This document shows positions 8,280 through 14,833 of a stretch of DNA of 15,500 bases, piece after piece. The position numbers and the translations under genes were made by a program. The notes under the pieces were generated by a model. It was given only the letters and a program-made list of their open reading frames with translations. It made no database searches and was not told the DNA's origin. Each line of letters starts with the position of its first letter. Position 1 is the first letter of the stretch. Origin of the DNA: an uncultured Desulfovibrionaceae bacterium (GTDB lineage Bacteria > Desulfobacterota > Desulfovibrionia > Desulfovibrionales > Desulfovibrionaceae); the NCBI GenBank assembly GCA_947074125.1, contig CAMTOM010000007.1:1-15500 (forward strand), read 5' to 3'.

Positions 8280-8380
8280 ACTCTTTCTCCCTTCTGGCGT
8301 CCAGCCTGTTTTTAGAGGGTTCATGGAGTGGGCAGGGGCAAGAGAAGTGAAGAATTTTTGCGTTATGGCAGGTGGTTCTT

Positions 8381-9763
8381 ATGAAATCTGTGGGTCATAC
8401 TCAAGAAGCTCAGGAAGACATTGTACAGAAAGCGTCTGTTGAAGAAGAGCGCGGTCTGAGCATTCCTTCTGTCTGTACGGAAGATGGGGAGGAGTCGCCA
8501 GGTTTTGCCCATCCTGCCGATATGGCGGATCACCTTGAAAACCTGACGCCTGAAAAGCGTGTATGTGCATTGCGCCATATGCCAAAAGAGGATGCTGCAG
8601 AAGCTCTGGCAGAACTGGATGGTAATCTTGCCAGTGATGTCCTCGAAAATATGGACGCGGATGTTGCTGCTCAGATTATTGCTGAAATGTCGCCAGATGA
8701 TGCTGCTGACGTCTTGGATGAACTGGATGAAGAGCATCGTAATGTGCTTTTGCATCGTATGGAAAAGGAAGCTTTTGAAGAGCTTCGCAATCTTCTGAGT
8801 TTTGATTCGGACTCCGCTGCCGGTGTCATGAATACGGAGATTATTCTCCTTGAACGTGACATGAGCGCTGATGCGGCAATACGTCATATCCGCCAGGCTA
8901 TGGAGGATATGGAAAATCCTTATTATGCCTATGTTGTTGATGCGCGAGATATTCTTGTCGGTGTACTTTCCTTGCGTAATCTTATGCTTAGCCGTCCAGG
9001 CACATTGGTGAGTGAGCTTTTGACTGGGCACAGTGTGATCAGTGTTCCTTATGATATGGATAAGGGAGAAGTGGCAAAACTGCTTTCCCACTATAATTTT
9101 CTTGCCATTCCTGTTGTGGATTATGAAGGGCACATTCTTGGGATTGTCACCTATGATGACAGTATGGACATCATTCATGAAGAAGCCAGTGCAGATATGC
9201 TGGGCATGGTTGGTGCTGACCCTGATGAGAGTGTGGACACCCCCTGGCTTGAGAGTGTGGGGAAACGCCTTCCCTGGTTGCTGGTGAATCTTTTTAACTC
9301 TGCCGTATCGGCATCTGTGGTATACATGTTTGAAGGTTCCATTGCCCAGATGGCTGTACTTGCGGTGTTAATGCCCATGGTGGCCAATCAGGCGGGGAAT
9401 ACAGGACAGCAGGCGCTTGCGGTGCTTATCAGACAATTAGCGAATGACCGTTTTGACAGTCGAAAATCGTGGGTGGCAGTATGGCGTGAAGCCAAGATAG
9501 GTCTGGTTACCGGTTCTGCCATGGGGATACTGGCGGCGATTGGATCAGGGGTGTTTACAGGCAACTGGAAAATTGGTCTTGTCATGGGGGGGGCATTGCT
9601 CTGTGACATGATTCTTGGCGCCATTGCTGGAGGTTCCATACCCTTGATTTTTCGGGCAATGGGACGGGATCCGGCGCAGGCATCCAGCATCTTTTTGACG
9701 ACGATTACCGATGGTGCAGGCTTTTTTATTTTCCTTGGTCTGGCAACTTTTTTTCTTTTGTAA
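8381..9763 (+). CDS. mgtE: MgtE-type magnesium transporter/channel
   Basis: An inner-membrane Mg2+ channel of 460 residues. An acidic tail is followed by the MgtE N-terminal helical domain (about 43-140, with repeated DAAEAL and DAADVLDEL stretches), two CBS domains (about 145-268) that sense Mg2+ and gate the pore, and a membrane domain (about 290-460) with five helices. The signature MPMVANQAGNTGQQAL (331-346) and the pore aspartate in TTITDGAGF (Asp444) are present. The ATG at 8381 is chosen because AGGTGG sits five bases upstream; the frame extends to a GTG three codons earlier without better support. A run of eight G inside the membrane domain is in frame. It diverges from nadC and precedes rpoN by 216 bases, probably as its own unit. 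Confidence 0.95.
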   Translation: MKSVGHTQEAQEDIVQKASVEEERGLSIPSVCTEDGEESPGFAHPADMADHLENLTPEKRVCALRHMPKEDAAEALAELDGNLASDVLENMDADVAAQIIAEMSPDDAADVLDELDEEHRNVLLHRMEKEAFEELRNLLSFDSDSAAGVMNTEIILLERDMSADAAIRHIRQAMEDMENPYYAYVVDARDILVGVLSLRNLMLSRPGTLVSELLTGHSVISVPYDMDKGEVAKLLSHYNFLAIPVVDYEGHILGIVTYDDSMDIIHEEASADMLGMVGADPDESVDTPWLESVGKRLPWLLVNLFNSAVSASVVYMFEGSIAQMAVLAVLMPMVANQAGNTGQQALAVLIRQLANDRFDSRKSWVAVWREAKIGLVTGSAMGILAAIGSGVFTGNWKIGLVMGGALLCDMILGAIAGGSIPLIFRAMGRDPAQASSIFLTTITDGAGFFIFLGLATFFLL

Positions 9764-9784
9764 GTTCATAATTATTTTGATGGC

Positions 9785-9819
9785 TGCGAAAAGAAATTCT
9801 TTTTGCATCTCTCTTTTTT
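9785..9819 (+). terminator. possible intrinsic terminator after mgtE
   Basis: An A/U-rich hairpin follows the mgtE stop by 21 bases: TGCGAAAAG (9785-9793) pairs with CTTTTTGCA (9799-9807), including one G-U, around a 5-base loop. A T-rich stretch with six T in a row ends at 9819. The stem is weak and the T run is displaced about 6 bases, so this is only a plausible terminator. Confidence 0.35.
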
Positions 9820-9979
9820 CCCTTATTTGAATTGGTTATGAAAAAAAATACGTAAAAGCCCACCCTGCGTGTTGCGTCCTGGGCGCTCGTGTGGCAAATT
9901 TAGATCAGGCAGATTGAAAATGTGCTCGCTGTGAGTGCAGATCTTTTACCGTTTATCTTTTGGGTTATTGTGAACAAAT

Positions 9980-11458
9980 ATGGCTTTGGAATTACAACAG
10001 CACCTTAAGCTCGCACAGCAGCTTGTTATGACGCCCCAATTGCAACAGGCTATCAAATTGTTGCAACTGTCCCGTATAGAGCTTGTGGAGAGGGTGCAGC
10101 AGGAGCTCGTGGAAAATCCTTTTTTGGAAGAATGTGATCTTTCCGCTTCAGAAGAGCGCGAAGATGTTTCCAGAGAAGAGTCATTCACGACATCTGGTGA
10201 GGGGGGAGCCTCGGAGCAGGGGGAAGCTGCGGAACGGGGTGTTGTTGAAGAATACGAAAGTCGTGTTTCCCACGATGCGGCCTGGGAAGATTATCTTGGT
10301 GAGTTTGCCAGTACGCCGCTGAGTTCCCAGGGGCGTGAGTACGAAAGTATGGAAGAAGGCACGCCACTGGAAGCCAGACATTCTGCCCGTCCTTCTCTTG
10401 AGGGACATCTGCTCTGGCAGTTGCGTCTTTCTTCTCTCTCAGAAGAGGAAAAAGAAATCGGTGAAGCGATTATTGGCAATCTTTCTTCTTCTGGATATTT
10501 ACAGGCTTCTGTTGACGAGCTTTCCCAAATTGTTGCGTGTGAACCGGAGCAGGTAGAACACGTACTGCAAAAAGTGCAGCAATTTGACCCTGTGGGAGTG
10601 GCTGCCAGAGACGCGAAGGAATGCTTGCTGGTACAGCTTCGTCATCTGCATTATGATCGAGACCCCATACTTGTGGAGCTTGTCTCCTCACATCTGGAAG
10701 ATCTTGAAGGCAAGCGCTATAAGCCGCTCTTGAAGAAATTTCGTCTGGACATGGAAGATTTCCGTGAATATCTTGAGATTATTCAGAGTCTTGATCCCTT
10801 GCCTGGGGCAAGTTTTGGGGACGGTGATTCTGTATATGTCAGCCCTGATGTCTTTGTGTACAAGGTTGATGGCGAATTTATCATTCTTTTGAATGAGGAG
10901 GATTTGCCGCAATTGCAGCTTTCGCCTTTGCATGAACAGCTTTTGTCTGGTTCCTCAGCCAAGGAGAAGGAATACTGTGCCGAAAAAATGCGGGCGGCAA
11001 CCTGGCTTATCCGCAGTCTTTTCCAAAGACAGCGCACACTGTATAAAGTTGTAGAGAGTATTATCCGGTACCAGCGTCCTTTTTTTGAAGACGGAGTGAC
11101 CAAGCTTGCTCCTTTGATTCTGAAGGATATTGCCGATGATATTGGTATGCATGAATCAACAGTGAGCCGCATTACTACCAATAAATATGTGGCGACACCT
11201 CATGGTATTTTTGAATTGAAGTTTTTCTTTAACAGTGCCCTCGCTCTTGATGATGGCAGTCAGGTCGGCTCTGAAAGCGTTAAGGCGCTTGTCAAAAAAT
11301 TCATAGCTGAGGAAGACTGCAAAAACCCTTTGAGTGATGAACGTATCGGTGAAATGTTAAAGGAACACCTGAAAGTAAATATTGCCCGTCGCACTGTGGC
11401 GAAATACAGGACTGCCCTTGACATTCCTTCTTCTTCACGGCGTAAGGCACATTTCTAG
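9980..11458 (+). CDS. rpoN: RNA polymerase sigma-54 factor
   Basis: Sigma-54 directs RNA polymerase to -24/-12 promoters and needs AAA+ activators. The 492 residues have all parts in order: the glutamine-rich region I (1-50, with LQQHLKLAQQLVMTPQLQQA and ENPFLEE), an acidic linker (about 51-135), the core-binding region (about 140-330), the helix-turn-helix (about 381-402, KDIADDIGMHESTVSRITTN) and the RpoN box ARRTVAKYR (469-477) that reads the -24 element. The start at 9980 gives the family's normal N-terminus although no good Shine-Dalgarno sequence is visible. It heads a plus-strand group with hpf, rapZ and PTS genes. In relatives, as I recall, the LPS-export gene lptB lies just upstream; here mgtE does. 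Confidence 0.97.
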   Translation: MALELQQHLKLAQQLVMTPQLQQAIKLLQLSRIELVERVQQELVENPFLEECDLSASEEREDVSREESFTTSGEGGASEQGEAAERGVVEEYESRVSHDAAWEDYLGEFASTPLSSQGREYESMEEGTPLEARHSARPSLEGHLLWQLRLSSLSEEEKEIGEAIIGNLSSSGYLQASVDELSQIVACEPEQVEHVLQKVQQFDPVGVAARDAKECLLVQLRHLHYDRDPILVELVSSHLEDLEGKRYKPLLKKFRLDMEDFREYLEIIQSLDPLPGASFGDGDSVYVSPDVFVYKVDGEFIILLNEEDLPQLQLSPLHEQLLSGSSAKEKEYCAEKMRAATWLIRSLFQRQRTLYKVVESIIRYQRPFFEDGVTKLAPLILKDIADDIGMHESTVSRITTNKYVATPHGIFELKFFFNSALALDDGSQVGSESVKALVKKFIAEEDCKNPLSDERIGEMLKEHLKVNIARRTVAKYRTALDIPSSSRRKAHF

Positions 11459-11478
11459 TTCTCTTTTTTCTGGCAGGA

Positions 11479-11527
11479 TAATGAGAGATTGCCTGTCAAA
11501 ACGGAAAAAGAGTGCTGCAACTCATTA
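11479..11527 (+). repeat. inverted repeat in the rpoN-hpf gap
   Basis: TAATGAG (11479-11485) and CTCATTA (11521-11527) are perfect inverted copies 35 bases apart. A competing small stem, GGCAGG (11472-11477) with CCTGTC (11492-11497), overlaps the left arm. Both lie in the 83-base gap just upstream of the hpf ribosome binding site (GGAGG, 11531-11535), so alternative mRNA folds could influence hpf translation. This is inference; short repeats of this size also arise by chance. Confidence 0.25.
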
Positions 11528-11541
11528 CCGGGAGGAAGAGT

Positions 11542-12084
11542 ATGAACATATCCTTCACGTTCAAGAACTTTGATCCTTCAGATCACCTTAAGAAGTATGC
11601 CCGCAGGCGTATGGAAAAACTGGGACGTTTTTTTGGAAAATCCTCAGGTCTTGACGTGCAGGTAGTTCTCACTGTGGATAAATTTCGCCATAGATGTGAA
11701 GTGACCATGGTGGGAGAAGGGCTGCATTTGAATGCTTCTGAAACTTCGGGGGAGATGTATTCTTCCATTGACCTTGTTAATGATAAGCTGGAATCACAGG
11801 TTAAAAAGCATGTATCGCGGAATAAAGAGCAGCGTCGTCGCTCTCGTGATGCCGATGTAGATGTGTTTACCTATGCTTTTGATGAAGCTCCTGAAAAAGA
11901 AGCTTCGCAGGTTGTGGGTACGGAACGCTTTATACCCAAACCCATGTCTCTTGATGAGGCGATCGCGCATCTTGAAAAAATAAGAAGTGATTTTCTCGTA
12001 TTCCTTCATGCTGATACGGCACGAATTAACGTTGTCTACAGGGAAAACAACGATCATTATGGTTTGATAGATCCTGTAGTATAA
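11542..12084 (+). CDS. hpf: long-form ribosome hibernation promoting factor
   Basis: HPF binds the 30S subunit and inactivates ribosomes in starved or slow-growing cells; the long form alone drives formation of 100S dimers. The 180 residues contain the N-terminal ribosome-binding domain (about 1-100, MNISFTFKNF through the basic NKEQRRRSR), a linker, and the C-terminal dimerisation domain (about 128-180: ERFIPKPMSLDEAI, FLVFLHADT, NVVYRENNDHYGLIDP), which identifies the long form. The start at 11542 has GGAGG six bases upstream; the frame extends upstream to 11512 without such support. It follows rpoN by 83 bases and precedes rapZ by 52. Its place in the sigma-54/PTS group suggests growth-state control, but the sequence does not show how. 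Confidence 0.93.
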   Translation: MNISFTFKNFDPSDHLKKYARRRMEKLGRFFGKSSGLDVQVVLTVDKFRHRCEVTMVGEGLHLNASETSGEMYSSIDLVNDKLESQVKKHVSRNKEQRRRSRDADVDVFTYAFDEAPEKEASQVVGTERFIPKPMSLDEAIAHLEKIRSDFLVFLHADTARINVVYRENNDHYGLIDPVV

Positions 12085-12099
12085 ATACAAAACATTTGG

Positions 12100-12125
12100 G
12101 GGCGTGTCCTAACGGGGGCACGCCC
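12100..12125 (+). promoter_or_regulatory. strong intercistronic hairpin between hpf and rapZ
   Basis: GGGCGTGTCC (12100-12109) pairs with GGGGCACGCCC at its last ten bases (12116-12125), giving a 10-bp G+C-rich stem with one G-U pair and a 6-base loop. It ends 2 bases before the rapZ ribosome binding site GGAG (12128-12131). No run of T follows, so it is not a standard intrinsic terminator. An mRNA stability, processing or translation-control element is likely. It occupies the place where ptsN lies in related genomes. Confidence 0.6.
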
Positions 12126-12136
12126 TTGGAGTTGGT

Positions 12137-13105
12137 ATGCCTGCCCGTTCAGATACTTCTCATGACATACAGGTTCTGAAAGATGATGCGGCGAAAAGCG
12201 CACATCAAGCAGCATCACTTGCTGGCTATATTGTAGCCGATGTTGATGTGCGTATTGTCACGGGTATTTCTGGTGCAGGAAAAAGTACGGCTTTGCGCGT
12301 GTTTGAAGATTTGGGGTATTTTACTGTGGATGGTCTTCCGGCGAATCTTGTGCCAGAGATGATCGCCATGATGGAAAAGCCCTCCATGCGCCATTTTCGG
12401 GGTATTGCCCTGGGGATGGACATGCGTCAGGAAAACTTTACGCATGAAATCATACAGGTTCTGGAAAAGCTGGCAGGACAGGGAATCCGTCCTGATCTTC
12501 TTTTTCTGGAGGCGGAAGTTCAGGAGCTAGTGCGTCGTTATGCCACGACACGCAGACCACATCCTTTGGAGCGTGAGGGGATAGGTCTTGAAGCCGCGAT
12601 AAATGCTGAAATGCAGCGTCTTGATGGTGTGCGTAAAATGGCAAATACGACACTGGATACTTCAAATTTTTCCATTCATGATTTACGCCGCGCCATACAG
12701 CAACAATGGAGCCAGAGGGAAGCACCGCATACACTGCATGTCCATATTGTTTCTTTCGGTTTCAAGTACGGTGTGCCACGGGAAGCGGACTATGTGTTTG
12801 ACATGCGCTTCCTGCCAAACCCTTATTTTATTGAGGGGCTACGTCCTCTTTCGGGCAGGGACAAGGCGGTGGCAGACTACGTCTTTGCGGATGATTCGGC
12901 AAAAATGTTTAAAGAAAAGTTCATGGATTTTCTACAGGATCTGTTGCCGCGTGTGGAAGCAGAAGGGCGTTATCGTGTAACTGTAGCTATTGGCTGTACT
13001 GGTGGGCGTCATCGCTCTGTTGCCATGGCTGAAGAGCTTTCGGCCTTGCTGATGCATGACGGCTATCCTGTCAGTTTGGAGCATCGTCATTTTGACTTGG
13101 GCTGA
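12137..13105 (+). CDS. rapZ: RapZ family nucleotide-binding protein (RNase adapter homologue)
   Basis: In E. coli RapZ binds small RNA GlmZ and directs RNase E to it, controlling glucosamine-6-phosphate synthesis; outside enterobacteria the role is less clear. The 322 residues contain the Walker A motif GISGAGKS (43-50), YFTVDGLP (61-68), TTRRPHPL (137-144), FKYGVP with ADYVFDMRFLPNP (209-229) and IGCTGGRHRS (285-294), all typical of the family. The Walker motif usually starts near residue 8, so there is an N-terminal extension of about 35 residues. The ATG at 12137 is favoured by GGAG six bases upstream; a GTG at 12248 would remove the extension but has no binding site. The Asn of the usual DNLP motif is Gly67 here. 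It precedes PTS IIA by 21 bases. Confidence 0.92.
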   Translation: MPARSDTSHDIQVLKDDAAKSAHQAASLAGYIVADVDVRIVTGISGAGKSTALRVFEDLGYFTVDGLPANLVPEMIAMMEKPSMRHFRGIALGMDMRQENFTHEIIQVLEKLAGQGIRPDLLFLEAEVQELVRRYATTRRPHPLEREGIGLEAAINAEMQRLDGVRKMANTTLDTSNFSIHDLRRAIQQQWSQREAPHTLHVHIVSFGFKYGVPREADYVFDMRFLPNPYFIEGLRPLSGRDKAVADYVFADDSAKMFKEKFMDFLQDLLPRVEAEGRYRVTVAIGCTGGRHRSVAMAEELSALLMHDGYPVSLEHRHFDLG

Positions 13106-13126
13106 TGCCTGGAAGAAGGACTGAGC

Positions 13127-13543
13127 ATGGGTGATACAAAGCAGAGCGTGGGCATTATTGTGGTTGCGCACGCAGATTATGGTTCTGCTATTTTGCGTAT
13201 GGCGGAATTTATTTTAGGGCCATTGCAGGATTGTACTTCCATTAGCGTTGATGTGGCCTTGGATGTCAATGAAACAGTGGCGCGTCTGACGGATGCTGCC
13301 CGCCGTCTCGACAAGGGGGCTGGCGTGATCATTTTGACAGACATGTTTGGAGGTACGCCTACCAATCTGGCGCTTTCGCTTCTGTCGACGCATCATGTGG
13401 AAGTGGTAACGGGAGTGAATCTCCCGATGGTTCTCAAAGTGTTTTCATCCAGAACAAAACCCCTTGACGAATTGGCAACTCTTGCTGGCGATGCGGGCAA
13501 GAGTGGTATTGTCGTTGCGGGTTCCATGTTGAAAAACAAATAA
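13127..13543 (+). CDS. PTS mannose/fructose/sorbose family IIA protein
   Basis: A cytoplasmic phosphocarrier of 138 residues that takes phosphate from HPr on His15 (IIVVAHADYG, residues 10-19) and passes it to IIB. The motif TDMFGGTPTN (71-80) and GVNLPMVLK (96-104) are standard for the mannose-type IIA fold, and the length matches a single-domain IIA. AAGGA precedes the start at 13127. It lies 21 bases after rapZ and 9 bases before IIB. With no sugar-metabolism genes nearby and a broken IIC next door, a regulatory role (sensing phosphoenolpyruvate through the PTS) is at least as likely as sugar uptake. EI and HPr are not in the window. Confidence 0.93.
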   Translation: MGDTKQSVGIIVVAHADYGSAILRMAEFILGPLQDCTSISVDVALDVNETVARLTDAARRLDKGAGVIILTDMFGGTPTNLALSLLSTHHVEVVTGVNLPMVLKVFSSRTKPLDELATLAGDAGKSGIVVAGSMLKNK

Positions 13544-13552
13544 GGCGGCATC

Positions 13553-14014
13553 ATGGTCTGGTTTCGGGTAGATAACAGGCTGGTGCATGGGCAGGTCATT
13601 GAGGGGTGGCTCCCGTATACTGGAGCACGTCACCTTGTGGTGGCCAATGATGATCTTGCTGGAGATGCTTTACGACAGCAGATTGTCGAGCTTGCCATTC
13701 CCTATGATGTGGCTGCCCATTTTGCGTGCGTTACGGCGCTGCCTGAAATGTTGCAGACGTGTGGTGATAGTACCTTCGTGCTTTTTGCAGACTGTTCTGA
13801 TGTCTATAAGGCTTTTCAGGCGGGTGTGCAGATTCCTGTATTGAACGTGGGCAATTTGCATTATGCCTCTGGGAAACAGCAGCTTTTGCCACATATTGCT
13901 GTTTCTGAAAGTGAGCTTCAGATTTTGCGTCAGCTTCGGAATGAAAATGTTGAATTCGATTTTCGTTGTGTTCCCACAGAAATTTTCAGAGGTAGTGATG
14001 TCAGGATTTTTTGA
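13553..14014 (+). CDS. PTS mannose/fructose/sorbose family IIB protein
   Basis: The IIB subunit of a mannose-type PTS accepts phosphate from IIA on His12, in the signature FRVDNRLVHGQVIEGW (residues 4-19), and would pass it to the sugar bound by IIC/IID. The 153 residues match the usual 150-165. Other family features are VVANDDLAGD (29-38) and PVLNVGNLHY (about 95-104). The start at 13553 lies 9 bases after IIA with AAGG upstream. The gene overlaps the start of IIC by 17 bases, so translation is probably coupled, and loss of the IIC frame would leave IIB without its membrane partner. Confidence 0.93.
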   Translation: MVWFRVDNRLVHGQVIEGWLPYTGARHLVVANDDLAGDALRQQIVELAIPYDVAAHFACVTALPEMLQTCGDSTFVLFADCSDVYKAFQAGVQIPVLNVGNLHYASGKQQLLPHIAVSESELQILRQLRNENVEFDFRCVPTEIFRGSDVRIF

Positions 14015-14776
14015 ACTCTTGGGCACATCCGTATTGTACGCTTTTTTTTTGCGCTGAGTGGTACAGTTCGATACTCCTTGCAGTTGGGGATGCTGGAGCG
14101 GCCTCTTTTTCTGGCGCTGATTGCTGGAGTGGTGACAGGGCAGTGGCATCTGGTTATTCCGCTGGGAATTGTCTTTGAGCTGCTCTGGCTGGATAGTATC
14201 CCTCTGGGATCTGTGGTTTCGCCTCAAGCTTCATTTTCGTTTCTGCTTCTTTTGCCCATAGCCCTTCGCTATCAGTGGCCTTCTCCTTCTCCTTATATGC
14301 TCCCTTTGATTTTTGCCGGAGCCTGTGCGTATTTGGGAGCCTGGTGTGAGCGTGCTCTTCGTTTACGCCAGAACCGTTATCTTGAGACGTTGAAGCACTG
14401 GTGTGTGCAGACTTCACACGAAGGAAATCTTCCTGAGCGTCTGGTTGCTGCCAATATTTTCCAGCGTTTTTTACTGCAATTTGCCTGCTTTGTTCCGGCT
14501 TCCCTTTTTATTCAGTATGGCACAGAAGCGCTTTTGCGTCATGACTTGTTGCTTCAGGTGCGTTTGTTGACGTGGCCTGTGCTCTATGCTGTATGTACCA
14601 CGGGTGCCATCTTTGTCCTTCGTATCCGTCATGCTTACGACTTCTTTCTCGCCTCCCTTCTTCTTCCGTGTCGCCTTACTTTTTTCTCTTTCTCTTATTT
14701 TTCTTGCTATTCGTTCTTGGTGTGCCATCACTGGGTTGCTCGCTGCTCTTTATCGCATGAGGTAAAATGTTGTTGA
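13998..14776 (+). pseudogene. PTS mannose-family IIC membrane protein, frameshifted
   Basis: IIC is the membrane sugar-conducting subunit. An ATG at 13998, inside the IIB gene and with GAGG five bases upstream, starts a frame beginning MSGFFELLGTSVLYAFF. That frame stops at 14057. The rest continues in another frame (LQLGMLERPLFLALIAGVVTG, then FELLWLDSIPLGSVVSPQASF), the normal IIC sequence; one extra T in the T run at 14042-14050 would join them exactly. The second frame ends at 14776 in an odd Cys/His-rich tail, whereas a third frame from about 14660 to a stop at 14765 gives a more natural end (SLIFLAIRSWCAITGLLAAL). Correcting both shifts gives 255 residues with several hydrophobic segments. 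It could be a decaying gene, a slippage-controlled gene, or sequencing error. Confidence 0.75.
14042..14050 (+). repeat. T9 homopolymer at the IIC frameshift
   Basis: Nine T in a row after GC at 14040-14041. With ten T the 5' and 3' parts of the IIC gene would be in one frame. Runs of this length are known sites of replication slippage (phase variation) and RNA polymerase slippage. Whether it is used that way here is inference. Confidence 0.7.
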
Positions 14777-14801
14777 CTAAAATCCGAATTCGGACTAGAT
14801 A
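14773..14801 (+). promoter_or_regulatory. promoter of the marR-family gene
   Basis: TTGACT (14773-14778) matches 5 of 6 bases of the -35 consensus and is followed after 17 bases by TAGATA (14796-14801), a weaker -10 hexamer. The first palindromic operator fills the spacer. The marR start lies about 33 bases downstream of the -10 region. Confidence 0.55.
14783..14794. promoter_or_regulatory. operator palindrome, copy 1
   Basis: TCCGAATTCGGA is a perfect 12-base palindrome lying between the -35 and -10 hexamers of the marR promoter. It is identical to the core of copy 2, with centres 23 bases apart, about two helical turns. It is very probably a binding site for the MarR protein encoded just downstream. 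Confidence 0.65.
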
Positions 14802-14802
14802 T

Positions 14803-14820
14803 AAATCCGAATTCGGATTT
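14803..14820. promoter_or_regulatory. operator palindrome, copy 2
   Basis: AAATCCGAATTCGGATTT is a perfect 18-base palindrome containing the same 12-base core as copy 1, placed between the -10 region and the marR ribosome binding site. As RNA it could also fold into a 7-bp stem followed by five T in all, so it might end transcripts arriving from the PTS genes. Confidence 0.65.
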
Positions 14821-14833
14821 TTGAGGTGTGAAA

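Noticed and set aside
8363..9178. Open frame of 271 codons on the minus strand opposite mgtE
   Set aside because: It is antisense to an intact MgtE, with no family signature and a His/Ile-rich composition typical of shadow frames.
9857..9887. Hairpin GCCCA/TGGGC upstream of rpoN as a terminator
   Set aside because: Only five base pairs around a 17-base loop with no T run; not convincing.
11471..11493. Sigma-54-like promoter (TGGCAG and TTGCC) before hpf
   Set aside because: The GG and GC dinucleotides are 17 bases apart instead of the required 10.
11512..11541. Upstream start for hpf
   Set aside because: It would translate through the GGAGG ribosome binding site and add residues foreign to HPF; ATG 11542 fits the family.
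14078..14080. TTG as the true start of IIC
   Set aside because: It has no ribosome binding site and lacks the first membrane segment, which is encoded upstream in another frame from a well-supported ATG at 13998.
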